From Tardiphaga alba (GTDB lineage Bacteria > Pseudomonadota > Alphaproteobacteria > Rhizobiales > Xanthobacteraceae), in assembly GCF_018279705.1 (NCBI RefSeq), contig NZ_CP036498.1, positions 434,001 to 498,000 of the forward strand: a stretch of DNA of 64,000 nt, read 5' to 3'. Numbering within the stretch: the stretch's first letter is position 1; each line of letters begins with the position of its first letter. The notes beneath the pieces were generated by a model. That model was not told the origin of the DNA, ran no database searches, and saw only the letters and a program-made list of their open reading frames with translations. The position numbers and the translations under genes are program-made. Of the stretch, positions 46,783-54,380 are shown piece by piece.

Positions 46783-47721
46783 TCATGCCGCGAGCCAGAC
46801 CGATTTCGACTTCAGCGGCGTCCATCGTCCCGCAGTATGCGCGCCGCAAAGCACCTTCGCTGCGATCGACTGGGTGGAGAAGGCGATGGCCACCATCAGA
46901 CGCCGGCGGCCGCTGACGCCCGGGATCGCGGACAGCACTCCCGCGCGGAAAAGGTCCTCGCGGCGCGTCCGCGTGATCTGGTTCACGGATCCGTTGGTCG
47001 TCGTCCTCATCTCGCTGCCCGCCGCAACGACAAAATGACTGCCCGACCAGTAGCCCCGCGCCCAGGCGTCGTCGTAGGTCAGTTCGTAGACCTCGGTGCC
47101 GGCCGGGACGGTGCCCACGTCGATTTCCATGGGCCCACTGTCCGCCGGGTCCGACCCCTCATCGGTCGGGACCGGCTCCTCGGCTTCCGGCGGCGTGCCT
47201 GGACCCGGTTGGAAGATGCGGCACCCCGCGTCGTTGAGAAGGCGGAGGGCGTCGTCGACGATCCTGTCGTGTGTCGCGCGGTCGGCCGCCGTCAGCACCG
47301 GTTCGACAGGGGAAGCCCCCTTAGAGACGGCGACCACACTGGCATCGATGGCCGCCCTGGTCAGCCTGAACTGGAGGTCCACGGCGACCCCCTTGTCGAA
47401 TGCGCAGCCGTCGACGCCGGTCACGACGAAGGCCTCGCGGGCGAAAGCCGACTTTCCTGGATCGCATGCGTGTTCGCCGAGGCGACGGATCGGTCGACCG
47501 CTCTCGCCCACGTAGGCGGTCCTGTGATCGGTGATGACGTAAGCCCCGGCCGTGCCGAGAAGACCGGCCGCGGAGACCTGCGGCAGGTCCTTCATCGGGA
47601 ATGCATGGACGCAGACGCGGCTCGCGCGGTCCGAGAGGCAGCGGTAGGCGGTGACGCCGCCGAACGGTCGATGGATGATCGTCGTCGAGGGCGTGACGGG
47701 CAGATGCAAATCCTTGATCAA
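46783..47721 (-). CDS. GIY-YIG nuclease-like protein with DUF4357-like C-terminus
   Basis: A 312-residue protein. GAYVITDHRTAYVGESGRPIRRLGEH has the GIY-YIG layout (Tyr at AYVI and AYVGES, then Arg and His; quoted key parts AYVITDH and AYVGESGRP). The region from YELTYDDAWARGYWSGSHF to SIAAKVLCGAHTAGRW fits DUF4357, which often accompanies GIY-YIG domains. Translation starts at TTG, supported by GGAG seven bases upstream. It may cut DNA at the element's control. The middle 50 residues are acidic and Pro-rich. Confidence 0.68.
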   Translation of the reverse strand: MIKDLHLPVTPSTTIIHRPFGGVTAYRCLSDRASRVCVHAFPMKDLPQVSAAGLLGTAGAYVITDHRTAYVGESGRPIRRLGEHACDPGKSAFAREAFVVTGVDGCAFDKGVAVDLQFRLTRAAIDASVVAVSKGASPVEPVLTAADRATHDRIVDDALRLLNDAGCRIFQPGPGTPPEAEEPVPTDEGSDPADSGPMEIDVGTVPAGTEVYELTYDDAWARGYWSGSHFVVAAGSEMRTTTNGSVNQITRTRREDLFRAGVLSAIPGVSGRRRLMVAIAFSTQSIAAKVLCGAHTAGRWTPLKSKSVWLAA

Positions 47722-47766
47722 GGTCGTTCTCCGGTGACGTTGAAGGGAGGCGGGCAGCGGCCGGCG

Positions 47767-49644
47767 CTATGCGGCCGGCTTGCGATTCGTTCTCCGGACG
47801 GCCGGCGGATTCGCATCGAAGTGCGCGCGGATCTCGCGTTCCGACAGATGCCGGCGGACGCCAAGCGCCGACGCGATCGCCTCGACGGCCCGGCGGTGCA
47901 CCACGATGAGCTCGTCGGCGCGGGACTGAAGCGCCTGGAGGTCGCGCTCCACGCGGCGCTGCAGGTCGCGGTCGAAGCGCATCGCCTCCAGTGCGGCGCC
48001 GTACGGAGCGAGAAAAGTGATCGTGTCGCCGAGCCCGGAGCTCGCATGCAGCGCCGCGACCAGCCGGGTGCTCTCTTCCAGGTCCCGCGTCGCGCCTCCG
48101 GAGATCTCCACGTGGGTCAGCCGCTCTGCCGAGCGGCCCGCGAGAAGCACGATCACGTCGCGTTCGACGCGGCTGCGGGTGACGAGATCGCCGTCGAGCG
48201 GCTCGATCAGCGTGTGGCCCCCGCTGCGGCCCCGGGCCGTCACCATGCAGCGCCGGACCCGGCCCGCGTTCAGCGCCAAAGCGGCGGTTGCATGGCCCGC
48301 TTCATGAGCGCTGATCCGGCGCAACACTTCGGGAGGGATAGACCCCGCCGGTAGCAGAACCAGCCGCAGGTCCGCGACGGTCAACGGACGTCCGGCCAGC
48401 CGCGCGATGCGTTTGGCCTCCCTGACGAGTAGCATGATCTCTGCGCCCGTGGACCTTTCCGCCATATCCGCGACATCGCCGAGATCTTCGCCGGCCAGCT
48501 CCGGGGCATGGAAACGGATGATATTTGTCACGCCTTCGGCGTCGGGCGGGACGATCTCGACGATCCTTTCCAAGCGGCCCGGGCGAGTCAGCGCCGGATC
48601 CAGATCCCTGGCGTCGTTCGTCGCCCCGATTATTATGATTCCCTTCCTATTGTCGGCGAACGAGTTGTCGAGCCTGGTCAAGACGTAGTTAACAAAAGGC
48701 TTCCAAAAATCCCCGTTGTGGTGTCCTGATACCGTTGCTCGGTTCGGAATTCCGTCGATCTCGTCGATGAATCCGATCGACGGAGCGAGAGACTGGGCCT
48801 TATCCATGAACACACCGAACGCACGGATGATGTCGTCGAGGTGCCCCCGTGAGCCTTGGGTGAAGAGGTCGGCAACGGACGTCGCGACGAGAGGGAGACC
48901 GCAAGCGGCGGCGAGCGAACGTGAGAATAAAGTCTTGCCCGTACCGGGCGGACCGGAGAGAATGATACCGCGGGGCAGTTCGCTCCACGCCACGGTCCCG
49001 GCCCGGTACGAAGCGATATCCGCGGCCAGCGACATCCCCCAGGTTCGCGCCTCGCCGTATTCCAAAGCGGTCGCGAGGACCGGCACGTCGGTGGCCGCGC
49101 CCACGCCCGAAGTCGCGCCCGCCGCACGGATCAGCCGCTCGCCGATCTTGCGGTGACCGGCACCCGGCCTGAACGCCGCCACGATATCCGGCAGATCGAG
49201 ACCGTCACCGGCGCCCGCTGGAAGCTCGCCGGCAGCCCGTCCCGTGTACTGCGCGATTGCGGCGCGGACGACGGAGGTCGTCGGCGGGGCGACGACGATC
49301 GTAATGTCGGCGGCGCCGACGAGCGTGGCGGGCAGACTGCCCACGTCGGCGGAGATGCCCACGACGCAGAGCCCGCGGGCGAGCGCGCGTGCCGCCTCTA
49401 TGTCGGCCGCGGCGGCTGTCTTGCTCGCCGCCGTGGATTCGCGCACCACCCGTGTCCAGCGCTCCCCGAACGTCGTGCCGAACCAGCCCGCCACGGGCTG
49501 GACCCAGTTCGCGGTTGGCACCTGGACGATCAGGGCGACGGCCTTTGCTGCATGGAGTTGGCGAAGAAGCTTCGGCGTCATTGCAGCCTCGAACGCCGCG
49601 TCGAGGATCGCCGTCAGCGCCGTCGGGCGCGTCTTCTTATTCAC
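47767..49644 (-). CDS. Soluble FtsH-like AAA+ zinc protease
   Basis: A 625-residue protein. Residues 1-200 are unrecognised and lack a membrane segment. The AAA+ core has Walker A GPPGTGKT at 231-238, Walker B IGFIDEID at 290-297, and sensor/Arg-finger IGATNDARDLDPALTRPGRL. Next is an M41 peptidase domain with HEAGH at 447-451 and an Asp in GGATRDLEES as likely third zinc ligand. The layout is FtsH without its transmembrane anchor. The GTG at 49644 overlaps the stop of a 28-residue ORF as GTGA. It would unfold and degrade proteins, perhaps the element's own regulators or host/phage proteins (inference). Confidence 0.82.
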   Translation of the reverse strand: MNKKTRPTALTAILDAAFEAAMTPKLLRQLHAAKAVALIVQVPTANWVQPVAGWFGTTFGERWTRVVRESTAASKTAAAADIEAARALARGLCVVGISADVGSLPATLVGAADITIVVAPPTTSVVRAAIAQYTGRAAGELPAGAGDGLDLPDIVAAFRPGAGHRKIGERLIRAAGATSGVGAATDVPVLATALEYGEARTWGMSLAADIASYRAGTVAWSELPRGIILSGPPGTGKTLFSRSLAAACGLPLVATSVADLFTQGSRGHLDDIIRAFGVFMDKAQSLAPSIGFIDEIDGIPNRATVSGHHNGDFWKPFVNYVLTRLDNSFADNRKGIIIIGATNDARDLDPALTRPGRLERIVEIVPPDAEGVTNIIRFHAPELAGEDLGDVADMAERSTGAEIMLLVREAKRIARLAGRPLTVADLRLVLLPAGSIPPEVLRRISAHEAGHATAALALNAGRVRRCMVTARGRSGGHTLIEPLDGDLVTRSRVERDVIVLLAGRSAERLTHVEISGGATRDLEESTRLVAALHASSGLGDTITFLAPYGAALEAMRFDRDLQRRVERDLQALQSRADELIVVHRRAVEAIASALGVRRHLSEREIRAHFDANPPAVRRTNRKPAA

Positions 49645-49727
49645 CACAGGAACGGGCGCATCGCCCCCTCGTCGAGCGTCATGTCGAAATCGACCTCGCG
49701 CTCGGTGGTCTTCTTGGGCCATGCCAT
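49641..49727 (-). CDS. 28-residue peptide coupled to the AAA+ protease
   Basis: ATG at 49727, preceded by GGAG at eight bases. The peptide reads MAWPKKTTEREVDFDMTLDE and ends RPFLW. Its TGA overlaps the protease GTG by four bases (GTGA), which suggests coupled translation. It could be a leader, an adaptor or a substrate of the protease. No relatives can be named from the sequence. Confidence 0.55.
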   Translation of the reverse strand: MAWPKKTTEREVDFDMTLDEGAMRPFLW

Positions 49728-49756
49728 TCGCGTTTCTCCGGGTGATTTGAATGAAA

Positions 49757-49781
49757 GGGCCCGCGGCGGACGCCGCGGGCG
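49757..49781 (-). terminator. Hairpin, terminator-like, downstream of the 198-residue gene
   Basis: GCCCGCGGC and GCCGCGGGC form a nine-base stem around GGAC, followed on the minus strand by TTTC. It lies between the 198-residue gene and the 28-residue ORF. Confidence 0.7.
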
Positions 49782-49793
49782 TCGGGCGCGGTG

Positions 49794-50390
49794 TCAGTCC
49801 CGCCAGCGGACGCGCGTACCCGGACCGATCACCTGGGTCTCCAGGTCGATCTCGAGCATGTCGGCACAAGCCAGGGAGAGCACCGAGAGCAGCGGATCCT
49901 GCGGGCCGCTCACGATCGAGCAGAGCTCGTCGAGCGACATGTCGACCACGTCCGCGAGGGCCCGCTTGATCCGATACCGGGTGTCCAGACTCGTCCGGAA
50001 ACGGCGGTGCTGCCAGACGGCCCTCGCCGATCTGAAGCGGGGTTCACGCATGATGTCGTCGCCTGTCAGCGTCAGCGGTCGCAGGCCGAGAGCCGCCATC
50101 GTATCGTCGAAGGCGGCCTGCCTGTGGGGCGACCGCACGCGCCGGGCCGGGACGACGTCGAGGAAATACGGGCCATCGCGCCGCTCGACGCAGATGACCC
50201 CGAAGGCCATCGCTACCCCTGACGCCTCCTGTTGCGCCGCACGGCGAAATTCGAGCCGGAGAACCGCCGGATCGAGGGAGCATTGGATGAGCGCATCGCC
50301 GACCAGTCCGCCCGGGTGCGGTATGGGCCGAAGACCTTTTGCACCCAGGAAAGTCTGGCTGCGGAAGGCGATGGCGTGTCGTGATTGCAT
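49794..50390 (-). CDS. Hypothetical protein (paralogue 1 of a pair)
   Basis: A 198-residue protein. FGVICVERRDGPYFLDVVPA, LTLTGDDIMREPRFRSARAVW and LSVLSLACADMLEIDLE are matched in order by the protein at 51831-52427. The pattern (beta-rich core, then a helix with EPRxxxARxVW) faintly recalls TnsA-type endonuclease folds, but the catalytic E-x-K is absent. GGAG seven bases before the ATG supports the start. Function unknown; it probably belongs to the element. Confidence 0.6.
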   Translation of the reverse strand: MQSRHAIAFRSQTFLGAKGLRPIPHPGGLVGDALIQCSLDPAVLRLEFRRAAQQEASGVAMAFGVICVERRDGPYFLDVVPARRVRSPHRQAAFDDTMAALGLRPLTLTGDDIMREPRFRSARAVWQHRRFRTSLDTRYRIKRALADVVDMSLDELCSIVSGPQDPLLSVLSLACADMLEIDLETQVIGPGTRVRWRD

Positions 50391-50478
50391 GCGGCATCTC
50401 CAGGATTCGATCGGGCAGGCATGGCGGCGGTCGCTGTGGGGGTGCGAGCGTGGTCGTCCATCGGCACTCTCCTCGGGG

Positions 50479-51282
50479 TCAGATGTCGAAGGTGAAATAC
50501 GGATCGAAGTCAGGATTCTCCCAGCGCTCGCCGGGCGACCAAGGGCCGTATCCCTTGGGATTCTGGATGAGGCGGGTCGTCCCCACGGTCAGATCGAGGC
50601 TGACATGCGTGTGTCCCGCGATGGCCGCATCGACGCCGAGGTCGAACATCGCCGAGCAGTCGCTCATGTAGGCGGGTGCCAGCGGATCCTTGGCGTAGCC
50701 GGACAGCGCAGGACGGCTGCGGTCACCGAACGCGTGGATCGGATGATGTGTGACGACGACGCGGCGGCGGCAGTCGGCATTCAGCAGCAATCCGAGTTCG
50801 ATCGCCGTCCGGGACGAGCGGTGGCGCGCGAGAGTATGGTGCGGGCGCAGCCGCTGGCTGTAGCCGTGCACGCGGATGCGGCGGAAGTCGTTGAGCTGGT
50901 CGGCTGCCTCGGCCATGGAAGCTTCTCGCGTGCCGTACAGTTCGAAATCCGCCCAGAACGTCGCGCCCACGAACGCCACATCGCCGACGATGCAGCCGTC
51001 GTCGTGCAGCACCGTCACGTTCGTCCCGCGGGCGGCCTCGCGACCCTTCTCAATCTCGCGGTCGATGTCGCGGCCGAAGGATTCGTGATTCCCGGCGACC
51101 ATGATCACCGGCCGGTCGGTCACGCGGTCGGCGATCCACCTGACGCCGCGCGCAAAGCCCGGCATCGTGTCGCCGGCGACCACCAGCACGTCGGAATCCG
51201 GCCGCGCGCCGGGCGGCGGCAGATCCCAGCCGCGCGTCGCATCGAGGTGAAGATCGGAGAGCGTCCAGATGCGAAGGGTCAT
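50479..51282 (-). CDS. Calcineurin-like metallophosphoesterase
   Basis: A 267-residue protein. The metal-binding sequence follows the family order: LSDLHLD, VVAGDT, MVAGNHES, VTHHP and AGHTHVSLD. GGAG eight bases before the ATG supports the start. The ATG overlaps the stop of the upstream gene by four bases (ATGA), so the two are translationally coupled. It hydrolyses a phosphoester; the substrate (nucleotide, RNA or phosphoprotein) is unknown. Confidence 0.85.
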   Translation of the reverse strand: MTLRIWTLSDLHLDATRGWDLPPPGARPDSDVLVVAGDTMPGFARGVRWIADRVTDRPVIMVAGNHESFGRDIDREIEKGREAARGTNVTVLHDDGCIVGDVAFVGATFWADFELYGTREASMAEAADQLNDFRRIRVHGYSQRLRPHHTLARHRSSRTAIELGLLLNADCRRRVVVTHHPIHAFGDRSRPALSGYAKDPLAPAYMSDCSAMFDLGVDAAIAGHTHVSLDLTVGTTRLIQNPKGYGPWSPGERWENPDFDPYFTFDI

Positions 51283-51821
51283 GGAAGATCTCCCAGATCG
51301 CCGATGGCCACGTCGACGAAACTGTCCGACGCACGGTCGTATCGGCGAGCCCGCGAGACGCGCAGATGCCCGCCCGTGACGACGTAGATCACCTCCACGT
51401 TCTCCCAACCGGGCCTGACCTGGACGACCTCGCCCCGCGCGTGGTCGTCGCAGAGCGTGGCCAACCACCCGTTCTGCTCGCGCAGCACGCCCGGATTGCC
51501 GCAGATCTGGCAGGTGCATGCCGACCTCGCCTCGGCGAGGGCCACCGCCTCGTCGATGGCCGCCTGCACGCCGCTGTCGAGCCCCTCCACGCGGCGCTGC
51601 AGACCGACGACGAGCGTGCCGTGCTTCTCCTCGATGCGGTCGATACGGTACGAACCGCGCGGAGCGAATGTCGCGATCCGCTCGGCCAGCACCTCAACGA
51701 GGTCCGCCCAGCCGTCCCCCACGAAGGGATAACCGTGGGCCGTCGCGCTGCCTTCGGCGTCGCGAACGAAGATTTCGGGATGGCGGTCGACCAACCGCCT
51801 GCGCCAGGTGTTCTGCATCAT
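51279..51821 (-). CDS. Hypothetical protein with a zinc-cluster motif
   Basis: A 180-residue protein. CTCQICGNPGVLREQNGWL then ATLCDDHARG give CxxC...CxxH, a treble-clef-like zinc site. The N-terminal half (HPEIFVRDAEGSATAHGYPF, DGWADLVEVLAERIATF) is unrecognised. Its stop overlaps the metallophosphoesterase start, so the two proteins are probably made together. Role unknown. Confidence 0.62.
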   Translation of the reverse strand: MMQNTWRRRLVDRHPEIFVRDAEGSATAHGYPFVGDGWADLVEVLAERIATFAPRGSYRIDRIEEKHGTLVVGLQRRVEGLDSGVQAAIDEAVALAEARSACTCQICGNPGVLREQNGWLATLCDDHARGEVVQVRPGWENVEVIYVVTGGHLRVSRARRYDRASDSFVDVAIGDLGDLP

Positions 51822-51830
51822 GGCGGTTCC

Positions 51831-52427
51831 TCAGAACAGCCGCGGCCGCGGAGCGGCGGGCACGGTGGAGCGGCGCACCTCGGCCGCGTCGATGTCGTTG
51901 GCGTCGAGGTCTATGTCGATGACGTTTTCGCAGGCGAGGGCGAAGACGTCTTCGCGTCGCACGTCGAACTCCCTCAGCGGTATGGCGCCGGAGATGTCGA
52001 GCGCGTCGAGAACGGATTGCCGTGCCGGCATGCGGACCCGGTGGCGGGCGTTCTCCCAGACGAGTCTGGCGTTCGAGCAGCGCGGCTCTTCCTCGATCTC
52101 GTTCCTCGTCAGCCGCAAGGGAGACGCGCCGAGTGCGTCGAAGGCGAGCAGACGGAGCCCTTCAGCATCCAGAGGACGGACACTGCTGCCGTCGGCGATG
52201 TCCAGCGCGAACAGCGCCCCGTCGCGCGAGACGAGAACGCAATCGAGCGGATGCAGCCGCCCCCCGAGGTGGACGGTCCGGATGTAGGAAAGCTCGGCGA
52301 CGGCCGGATCGAGGGCTGCCTGGATGACCGCATCGTATTCGAGCGCGGTCGTGACGGGGATGGAGAGGGTGGACTTAGGGGTGGTGACGAGATGCGAGCC
52401 TGGGGCTCGGTTCGGCGGCTGGATCAT
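51831..52427 (-). CDS. Hypothetical protein (paralogue 2 of a pair)
   Basis: Also 198 residues. DCVLVSRDGALFALDIADG, RLTRNEIEEEPRCSNARLVW and EDVFALACENVIDIDLD align in order with paralogue 1 at 49794-50390. It is the first gene of the minus-strand array and ends nine bases before the zinc-cluster gene. The ATG at 52427 is chosen because the region before it is basic and unrelated to paralogue 1. Function unknown. Confidence 0.6.
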   Translation of the reverse strand: MIQPPNRAPGSHLVTTPKSTLSIPVTTALEYDAVIQAALDPAVAELSYIRTVHLGGRLHPLDCVLVSRDGALFALDIADGSSVRPLDAEGLRLLAFDALGASPLRLTRNEIEEEPRCSNARLVWENARHRVRMPARQSVLDALDISGAIPLREFDVRREDVFALACENVIDIDLDANDIDAAEVRRSTVPAAPRPRLF

Positions 52428-52564
52428 GACGGCGGGACTCCACGCGATGACGGGATGCGAGTGTTTCGATCGTCGTCGTCGTGTGGTCGTCGTCGGCCAT
52501 GTCAGTTCTCCAGCGGTGCGGTCACGGGCGGCGCATAGACCACCGATCGTCGCGGGAGTCAACA

Positions 52565-52600
52565 GCTATCTAGCTATCTGAATGCAAATAGCTGGATAGC
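52565..52600. promoter_or_regulatory. Repeated-box operator upstream of the ribbon-helix-helix gene
   Basis: GCTATCTAGCTA (52565-52576) and TAGCTGGATAGC (52589-52600) are inverted repeats matching at 11 of 12 positions. The left arm is itself a tandem AGCTATCT repeat, so four boxes of similar sequence are present. Such arrays are typical binding sites for ribbon-helix-helix repressors or ParB-like centromere proteins. Confidence 0.68.
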
Positions 52601-52702
52601 AGCCATTGCATGGAACGGGAATCGGTGGTGTAATTTAAGTCAAATGCCGCGCTGGCTCTTAATGCCCCGGCCGGCCACGTGCCTGTTCGACGGGAGATAC
52701 GC

Positions 52703-52927
52703 ATGGCGAAGAAGAAGCAAGACAAGAAGAAGAGCGAACCGCCTGCGAAAAAGCCCAAGAAAGGCGATCGCGGCCGCCCCGACCAGAGACTGCAGGTCCT
52801 GCTCTACATGAAGGAGCCGATCATCAAGGATCTCAAGAGCCTCGCGATCGCGGAAGACACCACGGCATACGAACTCGCGGAGGAGGCGGTGCTGATGCTG
52901 CTGAAGTCGCGGCGGGAGGGCAGCTAA
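52703..52927 (+). CDS. Ribbon-helix-helix protein with Lys-rich N-terminus
   Basis: A 74-residue protein. The first 30 residues are Lys/Pro-rich (MAKKKQDKKKSEPPAKKPKK). RLQVLLYMKEPIIKDLKSLA and DTTAYELAEEAVLMLLKSR fit the RHH fold (strand then two helices) of CopG/ParG/Omega-type regulators. GGAG six bases before the ATG supports the start. It is divergent from the nine-gene array, and the repeated-box operator lies between them, so it probably controls both. Confidence 0.68.
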   Translation: MAKKKQDKKKSEPPAKKPKKGDRGRPDQRLQVLLYMKEPIIKDLKSLAIAEDTTAYELAEEAVLMLLKSRREGS

Positions 52928-53237
52928 CGAATATGGCCGCAAGGATTCGATTGCGGACGCGGTAGACCATATCCCGAACCCATCAGGTTTCTCGGTGGAT
53001 CGGGTGGAAAAGGAAGAATCCCGGACCACCTCCAGATCCTGACGACGGCGATATCGTCGCCTCGAAGTCATAGGCACCGACGGAAGACGGCGATCCGCCC
53101 GAATGGTCGAGGATCAAAAACGCTGCTCGCCCGTAGTAGAGCAGCGAAGGCAGCATATGGCCCCAGCCTCTACCCTCGCCTCGCGGTACGGCGACGCCTC
53201 CAGCAGCCGGACTGCTTGTCACTATCGAGTGGAAAAC
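52928..53237. other. Right boundary zone of the module
   Basis: About 310 bp without a supported gene. The motif AAGGATTCG appears at 52941-52949. An attachment site is expected here but was not identified. Confidence 0.35.
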
Positions 53238-53390
53238 ATGCCCAGAAAAGAAGACAGCCGAATTGTCGAAACAGCTACGGAAGCCCGCCAGGGCGAACGA
53301 GGACCTTCGGTCCTAACTCTGCTGATTGTCAGTGTGGTCCTCGCGCTGGCGGCGATGGCCGTGGTTTGGTTCGTTTTCTTCCGGACCTAG
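53238..53390 (+). CDS. Small membrane protein, 50 residues
   Basis: MPRKEDSRIVETATEARQGE is followed by a single long hydrophobic helix (VLTLLIVSVVLALAAMAVVW) and FFRT. It should be inner-membrane anchored with a cytosolic acidic/basic N-terminus. Proteins of this type are frequent in the Nitrobacteraceae; function unknown. It overlaps the next gene on the opposite strand. Confidence 0.62.
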   Translation: MPRKEDSRIVETATEARQGERGPSVLTLLIVSVVLALAAMAVVWFVFFRT

Positions 53391-53555
53391 CGGCACCAGG
53401 CTTGGGGCCACCTGGATGTCGACGATCAGCCTTGCGCGCTCCTCATATTCAGCCGCTACCGCCGTGAACCTTTCGCGGGCTCCGGTGTCGAAGGCAGTTG
53501 CGGCCATCTCGCGAGCGATCATTGCGAGCTTTCGTAGTTCAGCAATGTCTTCCAT
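53313..53555 (-). CDS. Hypothetical helical protein, 80 residues
   Basis: MEDIAELRKLAMIAREMAAT and ARERFTAVAAEYEERARLIV are helical, with an Arg/Glu pattern seen in many small Bradyrhizobium proteins. No known domain. Its 3' half overlaps the small membrane protein gene on the other strand by 78 bp. Confidence 0.55.
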   Translation of the reverse strand: MEDIAELRKLAMIAREMAATAFDTGARERFTAVAAEYEERARLIVDIQVAPSLVPLGPEENEPNHGHRRQREDHTDNQQS

Positions 53556-53579
53556 TAGACCCCCCGACAGGAAAAGGCC

Positions 53580-53623
53580 CCGGTATCGGACCGAGGCCTC
53601 GCTTCGCCAGGGGTACATCCGCC
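53580..53623. repeat. Direct repeat, copy 1
   Basis: CCGGTATCGGACCGAGGCCT continues into GGGGTACATCCGCC. A second copy is at 54092-54136. It lies just upstream of the 80-residue gene. Confidence 0.65.
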
Positions 53624-53820
53624 CTGGTAGCGGCCAATAACGCACGTGATTAGCCGCGGGTTCCGGCAACAAACGCCGGTGGCGTCATGAAGAGCACTTG
53701 CACGTGCCCATCCCAGCGACGCGTCTGATGCCGGCGCCGCCCACCAACGTGCCCGCGATCAGCAGGAGCAGGGATGGATCGTCATCTCCATCGTCTAAGG
53801 CACTGAAGGTCATCAGAGCC

Positions 53821-54015
53821 TCAATCGCTGCCACTGCGACCGGTTCGGGCATTCAGCGGCCCTTTGCGCTCGCGCAGCAGCCCCTCGGGAATATCCACGT
53901 GTCCGGCGGCACCATGGTGGGCGGCATGGTCGGGAGGCTGCTTCGTGACCGGCGTCACGGCGTCGTAGGCGCCGCTGCGGGTGTCGCGTCCATCGGTGTG
54001 CATGTCGTTCGCCAT
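53821..54015 (-). CDS. Hypothetical protein, 64 residues
   Basis: MANDMHTDGRDTRSGAYDAV is followed by a His/Pro-rich stretch (PPDHAAHHGAAGHVDIPEGL) and a basic tail. GAGG nine bases before the ATG gives weak support. It is polar and likely disordered; role unknown. Confidence 0.48.
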   Translation of the reverse strand: MANDMHTDGRDTRSGAYDAVTPVTKQPPDHAAHHGAAGHVDIPEGLLRERKGPLNARTGRSGSD

Positions 54016-54091
54016 GAGCTGCTACCTCGCTGTTCGAGGTCTCAATGCGTGCGGGCCGGCCTCGTTCCGGGATGCAAAATATGCAAGGGCT

Positions 54092-54136
54092 CCGGTATCG
54101 GACCGAGGCCTCGCGTTTTCGGGGGTACATCCGCCT
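54092..54136. repeat. Direct repeat, copy 2
   Basis: CCGGTATCGGACCGAGGCCT is identical to copy 1 at 53580, with two small differences further on before GGGTACATCCGCC. Confidence 0.65.
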
Positions 54137-54380
54137 AATCGCCCGCTTCCCGGAGGGCGGCTCTGACCGCCCGCGTGCCCAACAAGGGCGCGCCGATTGC
54201 GAGAGCTTTCTTCCGCACGGAACTCGGTGATCTTTTGAGTGCCACGGCGGCACGCAGCACGGTTGCGCCTGCCTTGCCGAGCTCGACGAGGCGCTCGACC
54301 TCTTCCGGGCGCCAAGGGCGCGTCAGCAGTCGCCGCGCCACGATCAAGTCTCCGGACGCTTGAGTTCGCCGTTCAACCAT
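54135..54380 (-). CDS. Small HTH/SANT-like protein, 81 residues
   Basis: RPWRPEEVERLVELGKAGAT and VALKRSPSSVRKKALAIG form a SANT/Myb-like or GcrA-like helix-turn-helix. The ATG at 54380 is chosen; the upstream extension is Gly-rich and unlikely. Its 5' end overlaps the zinc-ribbon gene by 37 bp on the same strand, so the two may be co-transcribed. It probably binds DNA. Confidence 0.6.
   Translation of the reverse strand: MVERRTQASGDLIVARRLLTRPWRPEEVERLVELGKAGATVLRAAVALKRSPSSVRKKALAIGAPLLGTRAVRAALREAGD

Noticed and set aside
45734..47038. Plus-strand frame opposite the exonuclease and GIY-YIG genes
   Set aside because: No domain, no ribosome site; the minus-strand genes have motifs and tight spacing.
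46837..48354. 505-residue plus-strand frame opposite the GIY-YIG and AAA+ genes
   Set aside because: Composition typical of a shadow frame in GC-rich DNA.
49153..51387. 744-residue plus-strand frame opposite the module
   Set aside because: Despite its length it is Arg/Ser-rich without domains and covers several real minus-strand genes.
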